Source: Rhizobiaceae bacterium (lineage in GTDB: Bacteria; Pseudomonadota; Alphaproteobacteria; Rhizobiales; Rhizobiaceae). Taken from it: a stretch of 9,332 nt of DNA. The notes under the pieces are model-generated. The model made no database searches. It was not told where the DNA came from and saw only the letters and a list, made by a program, of their open reading frames with translations. Position 1 is the first letter of the stretch. Every line of letters starts with the position of its first letter. Positions 6,308-9,332 of this stretch are shown here, piece after piece. A program made the translations under genes and the position numbers. The DNA lies in contig JAGWJK010000105.1 in the NCBI GenBank assembly GCA_028865845.1, positions 1-9,332 of the forward strand, written 5' to 3'.

Positions 6308-7110
6308 TGATGCCCGCCCGTTCTCTTGGCGACTATCTGCGCGAATGGCGGCAACGCCGCCGCATGAGCCAGCTGGAATTCGCCCTTGAAGCCGAGATAT
6401 CGCAGCGGCATCTCAGCTTCATCGAGAGCGGGCGCGCGCTTCCGAGCCGCGAAATGCTGATGCATCTGGCCGAGCGGCTGGAAGTACCGCTTCGAGATCG
6501 CAATCCGATGCTCCTGGCTGCCGGTTTCGCGCCCGTTTTCCCCGAGCGCTCCCTGGACGATCCTGCGCTCGCGCCGGCACGCCGCGCCATCGACATCGTG
6601 CTGAAGGGGCACGAACCCTTCCCTGCACTCGCAATCGATCGGCACTGGACGCTTGTTGCCGCCAACGCCGCCCTCGCGCCACTGCTGTCCGGTGTCGCCG
6701 ATGTCACATTAATGAAGCCGCCGGTGAACGTCCTTAGGCTGAGCCTGCATCCGGATGGCCTGGCGCCGCATATTCTCAATCTTGCCGAATGGCGCACGCA
6801 TCTGCTCGAACGGCTGCGCCAACAGATCGCTGCGACCGGCGACCCCGTGCTCACTGAATTGCAGAAAGAGCTTATCGCCTACACGTCTCCGGCACCGCAA
6901 CGATCTCCAGGACAAAATCGAGACTATGCAGGCATCGCCGTGCCGCTCGAACTGATGACGAATGCGGGGCGTCTGTCCTTCATCTCAACGACCACCGTCT
7001 TCGGAACACCTGTCGACGTCACGCTTTCGGAACTTGCCATCGAATCCTTCTTTCCGGCGGATCAATCAACGGCGGGCGCATTAAGAGCAATGATGAGCGC
7101 CACCGAATAA
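6304..7110 (+). CDS. XRE-family transcriptional regulator with MmyB-like ligand-binding domain
   Basis: Cytosolic DNA-binding regulator of 268 residues. Residues about 8-62 are a helix-turn-helix (LGDYLREWRQRRRMSQLEFA, then EISQRHLSFIESGRALPSRE). Residues about 100-260 match the MmyB-like, PAS-like ligand-binding domain, with FPALAIDRHWTLVAANAAL (105-123) as the typical entry and LSFISTTTVFGTP near the end. The ligand is unknown. The first of three consecutive ATG codons (6304, 6307, 6310) overlaps the stop of the preceding SnoaL-like gene, and no separate Shine-Dalgarno is clear, so translation is probably coupled. Family members usually control adjacent oxidoreductase or small catabolic genes, often including their own unit; the inverted repeat at 5854-5870 is the best nearby site. 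The 49-base convergent gap to the next gene shows no clear terminator. Confidence 0.9.
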   Translation: MMMPARSLGDYLREWRQRRRMSQLEFALEAEISQRHLSFIESGRALPSREMLMHLAERLEVPLRDRNPMLLAAGFAPVFPERSLDDPALAPARRAIDIVLKGHEPFPALAIDRHWTLVAANAALAPLLSGVADVTLMKPPVNVLRLSLHPDGLAPHILNLAEWRTHLLERLRQQIAATGDPVLTELQKELIAYTSPAPQRSPGQNRDYAGIAVPLELMTNAGRLSFISTTTVFGTPVDVTLSELAIESFFPADQSTAGALRAMMSATE

Positions 7111-7159
7111 AGTTAACTCCATAACGGCAGCACTAGATGTTCGGAAACACCGTGTTCTA

Positions 7160-8269
7160 CTAGCCGAGCACAAACTCCCCAACGCCCATGGCAACGCCAT
7201 TCACCATCGCCTCAACCCGGTGAAGGCCCGGATAATGCTTGCGCGTCGTCAGGTCATCCAGTCGCAAGGCTTTGGAAAACTGCGCCGTTTCGCCGGGTGC
7301 CAGCGAGATCGAAGTTAGTTTGAAGACTTTTGGCCTTGCCGAACCGTTTGCCTTGACGAAGTGAACGGCGAAATCGACCAGCAGCGATTGGGCGGCCTCT
7401 CCCTCATTCTTCAACGAGAAGCCGATGCGGACGATATCGCCCATCTGGGCCCTTGCGGGAAATATCTCGGCGCTGCCCACCCGAATATCCTCCGCAGCGC
7501 TGAAACCCATCGCTCCGATCGCATCCGCCTCGCCGCGCTTGACCGCCGAGCGAAGCGCATGGCGGATCAGGCGCTGACGCTCCTGCGATGCATCGACGCT
7601 CCACCGGCGTACCGTGCTGATGAGAATGGCGGGATGGTCCTTGCCGATGTCGTTGAGATTGTTGGCGACCGAGCGGCGCACATAAAGCTCGGGATCGTCC
7701 TTGAGCACGTCCAGCAGCGCCAGGACTGGCGTCGGATCCACCTGGAACGCCCGCAACCGCTGTGCCCATGGCAGCCGCGGACGCGTGCCCTCTGAGACAA
7801 GACGGCGGACATGAACGTTCGGATCGGTGGCCCAGAGCCGCAGCCGCTCCAGTGTCTCTTCCTGCCTTTTGTCAAGAAACCTGCGAATGGAAAACTCGGC
7901 CGTGAAGCGCTTGGTCAATTCATATTGCGCGCGCATCGATGGCTCGAAGAAATCGATGCCGTTGTCGGCGACGAAAATCGTGTGCGGCAGATAGAGAAAA
8001 GGCGTCATGCCGAAGCTGTCGCTACCGTCCATCTCCGGTCCAAGCGACTGAAGAAGGATATCGATCGCTTCCGGATAATCCTCCGGCAGAAATTGCTTCA
8101 GGGTACGAGCGATTGCCCTGGCGCGGTCCATGAGCTCCAGGGGCTCGTACCCTTGGAGCGTGGCATCGACGAAACCTTCGCCGTCGAAAGACGGATGAAC
8201 GGCGGCGATCATCGCGGCGATCCGCGCCGGCACTTCGGCACCGAACCGATCCTTGAGACGTTCCGCCAT
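7160..8269 (-). CDS. AlkC-like DNA alkylation repair protein with C-terminal Ig-like domain
   Basis: Predicted base-excision DNA glycosylase of the AlkC/AlkD superfamily, built from HEAT-like helical repeats and acting on N-alkylated purines such as 3-methyladenine. The 369 residues split into a helical region (about 1-245) and a beta-rich tail (about 258-369, GSAEIFPARAQMGDIVRIGF onward), consistent with the immunoglobulin-like domain known in AlkC. Family hallmarks are SEGTRPRLPWAQRL (159-172) and VRRSVANNLNDIGKDHP (197-213), with LPHTIFVADNGIDFFE at 94-109. The start is ATG 8269, with GGGAAGAG just upstream and the normal N-terminus LKDRFGAEVPARIA; upstream codons in the same frame overlap the preceding gene. 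It lies 16 bases after the small barrel-protein gene, so it is probably the second gene of an operon. Catalytic residues were not assigned. Confidence 0.88.
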   Translation of the reverse strand: MAERLKDRFGAEVPARIAAMIAAVHPSFDGEGFVDATLQGYEPLELMDRARAIARTLKQFLPEDYPEAIDILLQSLGPEMDGSDSFGMTPFLYLPHTIFVADNGIDFFEPSMRAQYELTKRFTAEFSIRRFLDKRQEETLERLRLWATDPNVHVRRLVSEGTRPRLPWAQRLRAFQVDPTPVLALLDVLKDDPELYVRRSVANNLNDIGKDHPAILISTVRRWSVDASQERQRLIRHALRSAVKRGEADAIGAMGFSAAEDIRVGSAEIFPARAQMGDIVRIGFSLKNEGEAAQSLLVDFAVHFVKANGSARPKVFKLTSISLAPGETAQFSKALRLDDLTTRKHYPGLHRVEAMVNGVAMGVGEFVLG

Positions 8270-8285
8270 GTTCTCTTCCCTTGGG

Positions 8286-8597
8286 TTAGCGCAGTTGCTC
8301 AAAATGCAGCACGCTGGTGCCTGCATTGGCAATGTCGATCTGCATGTGTTCGAAATAATCGAGACAGTCCCGGCTCGCATGCACCTTCGGCATGGCCGCC
8401 GCTGCATCCGCATGCGAACGCCACCAGATGACATCGACATAGCCGCCGTCGCACCCGCGCATGACTTCGCGATCGAGATAACCCGGCTGCTGCTTCAGAA
8501 ACCGTTCCTGCATCCTTGAGGCCGCCGCCAAAAGCGCGCCCTCACTCACGTCAGGCTTCAGCCGGAACGGCGCAAACTCCATCACTCTTCCGCTCAT
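8286..8597 (-). CDS. Small dimeric alpha/beta-barrel protein, antibiotic biosynthesis monooxygenase-like
   Basis: A 103-residue protein resembling ABM/NIPSNAP-type ferredoxin-fold dimers. Features seen are an opening strand VMEFAPFRL (5-13), a helix with EGALLAAASRMQERFLKQQPGYLDREV (about 19-45), DGGYVDVIWW (50-59) and a closing helix ending in YFEHM. No specific reaction can be given; such proteins range from quinone-forming monooxygenases to stress proteins without known activity. ATG 8597 is chosen as start, with GAGGG eight bases upstream. ATG 8582 (MEFAPF) with GGAAGAG before it is a real alternative. It is the first gene of a probable operon with the AlkC-like gene and is divergent from a WYL regulator gene 74 bases away. 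Confidence 0.75.
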   Translation of the reverse strand: MSGRVMEFAPFRLKPDVSEGALLAAASRMQERFLKQQPGYLDREVMRGCDGGYVDVIWWRSHADAAAAMPKVHASRDCLDYFEHMQIDIANAGTSVLHFEQLR

Positions 8598-8653
8598 CCT
8601 ATTGCCCTCAATCAAAAAAGCGACGGCCACGCTCTATTGCCTAATAGGACAGA
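8597..8653. promoter_or_regulatory. Repeat-rich intergenic region between the barrel-protein operon and the WYL regulator
   Basis: The divergent gap (8598-8671) has TCCTATT (8597-8603) and its exact complement AATAGGA (8643-8649), a direct repeat CTATTGCC (8599-8606 and 8634-8641), and the near-palindrome CCTAATAGG (8640-8648). These could be binding sites for the adjacent WYL regulator controlling both directions. No clear sigma70 boxes were fixed. The sequence repeats are seen; binding is inferred. Confidence 0.35.
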
Positions 8654-8671
8654 TAACGGCATATTTCACCG

Positions 8672-9332
8672 ATGGCGCGCACGGCGGATGGAACACGGCT
8701 GAACCGGCTCGAAGAGCTGAAGGGACTTTTGCGTGAGCGCGAAAGTGCGACCGCCGCCGAGCTTGCAGCGGAAATGGGCGTCAGCCTGCGCACCTTGAAC
8801 CGGGACATCGCTTTGCTGCGTCAAAGCGGCCTGCCGATCGATGCCGACCGTGGTCGCGGTGGCGGCATGCAGTTGCATCGCAGCTGGTCGCTTGGCCGGC
8901 TGCATCTTGATCATATGGAAGCAATCGATCTGCTGCTCAGCATCACCATCGCCGAGAAAGTCGGCTCGCCGCTGCTGCTGCAACATCTAAGCTCCATCAA
9001 GCGCAAAGTCTCCGCCGCCTTCGCCGAAGGATATCAGGGCCGCATTCGCAGCCTGCGCCGCCGCATCATCGTCGGCGCGCCGGCGACGCAGAACGTCATC
9101 AGCAGCTACGTGCCGCCCAACCCTGCCAACCTGACGCTTGTATCGCAGGCATTCTTCGAGCAGCGCCACGTCGTCATCGACTATGTCGCCCAGGACGGTT
9201 CCGTCACCAGCCGTCGGATCGAACCGCAATTTCTCTATTTGAGCGCGCCCGTCTGGTACCTCGTCACCTGGGATCATCTGCGCGATGGTATCAGAACCTT
9301 CCGGGTGGATCGCATTCAGGCCGCCGAGCTGC
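8672..9332 (+). CDS. YafY-type transcriptional regulator (HTH_11 plus WYL domain), 3' end missing
   Basis: DNA-binding regulator; 220 codons are present and the gene continues past the right edge. Residues about 9-65 form a DeoR-like winged helix (RLNRLEELKGLLRERESATA, then MGVSLRTLNRDIALLRQSG, with wing GRGGGMQL at 67-74). Residues about 140-220 are a WYL domain, with the eponymous triplet in VWYLVTWDHLRDG and the following FRVDRI. WYL domains sense ligands or nucleic-acid signals, and some act in DNA-damage responses. ATG 8672 is the first possible start because TAA lies in frame at 8654-8656; its Shine-Dalgarno is poor. It is divergent from the barrel-protein/AlkC-like operon, the usual layout for a regulator that controls its neighbour and itself. 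Only the last WYL residues are probably missing. Confidence 0.9.
   Translation, partial: MARTADGTRLNRLEELKGLLRERESATAAELAAEMGVSLRTLNRDIALLRQSGLPIDADRGRGGGMQLHRSWSLGRLHLDHMEAIDLLLSITIAEKVGSPLLLQHLSSIKRKVSAAFAEGYQGRIRSLRRRIIVGAPATQNVISSYVPPNPANLTLVSQAFFEQRHVVIDYVAQDGSVTSRRIEPQFLYLSAPVWYLVTWDHLRDGIRTFRVDRIQAAEL

Noticed and set aside
7111..7159. Terminator between the convergent XRE and AlkC-like genes
   Set aside because: AACAC and GTGTT are complementary, but only one base lies between them, too few for a hairpin loop, and no T run follows on either strand.

Overview
This window looks like chromosomal DNA of a high-GC alphaproteobacterium, most likely a member of the Rhizobiaceae (Rhizobium, Agrobacterium or Ensifer type). 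The evidence is a cob cluster with the aerobic-pathway gene set (cobE, cobA, cobB, cobC), codon use rich in G/C at third positions, and an intergenic palindromic repeat that resembles the Rhizobium intergenic mosaic elements (RIME). The taxon is inferred from these traits and no marker gene confirms it.

Left part (1-4697), all on the minus strand, is cobalamin biosynthesis plus one passenger. In the direction of transcription it reads cobE, a nucleoside hydrolase gene, then a tightly packed cobA-cobB-cobC. The last three are joined by 4-base ATGA overlaps and cobC runs off the left edge. CobA makes precorrin-2 from uroporphyrinogen III, CobB amidates the a and c side chains of the ring, CobC supplies the aminopropanol arm precursor, and CobE is a small protein of unsettled role in the pathway. 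A probable terminator follows the nucleoside hydrolase gene. The 307-base gap before cobA holds no B12-box riboswitch that I can see, but it does hold a 10-base inverted repeat whose proximal arm covers the cobA ribosome binding site.

Middle part (4698-7110). A 141-bp RIME-like palindrome separates cobE from a plus-strand TauE/SafE (TSUP) membrane permease gene. Downstream lies a two-gene unit, a SnoaL/NTF2-like small protein and an XRE regulator with a MmyB-type ligand-binding domain, joined by an ATGA overlap. It is preceded by a neat inverted repeat (ATTACG-N5-CGTAAT) that could be the regulator's operator.

Right part (7160-9332). A minus-strand pair, a small dimeric-barrel (antibiotic biosynthesis monooxygenase-like) protein and an AlkC-like DNA alkylation repair protein, is divergent from a WYL-domain regulator that is cut by the right edge. 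The 74-base region between the divergent genes has several small repeats suited to regulator binding.

I see no phage, plasmid, CRISPR, toxin-antitoxin, tRNA or rRNA features. Most of the window is ordinary core or near-core metabolism. The points worth following up are regulatory: the cobA leader, the XRE operator candidate and the WYL/AlkC intergenic region.
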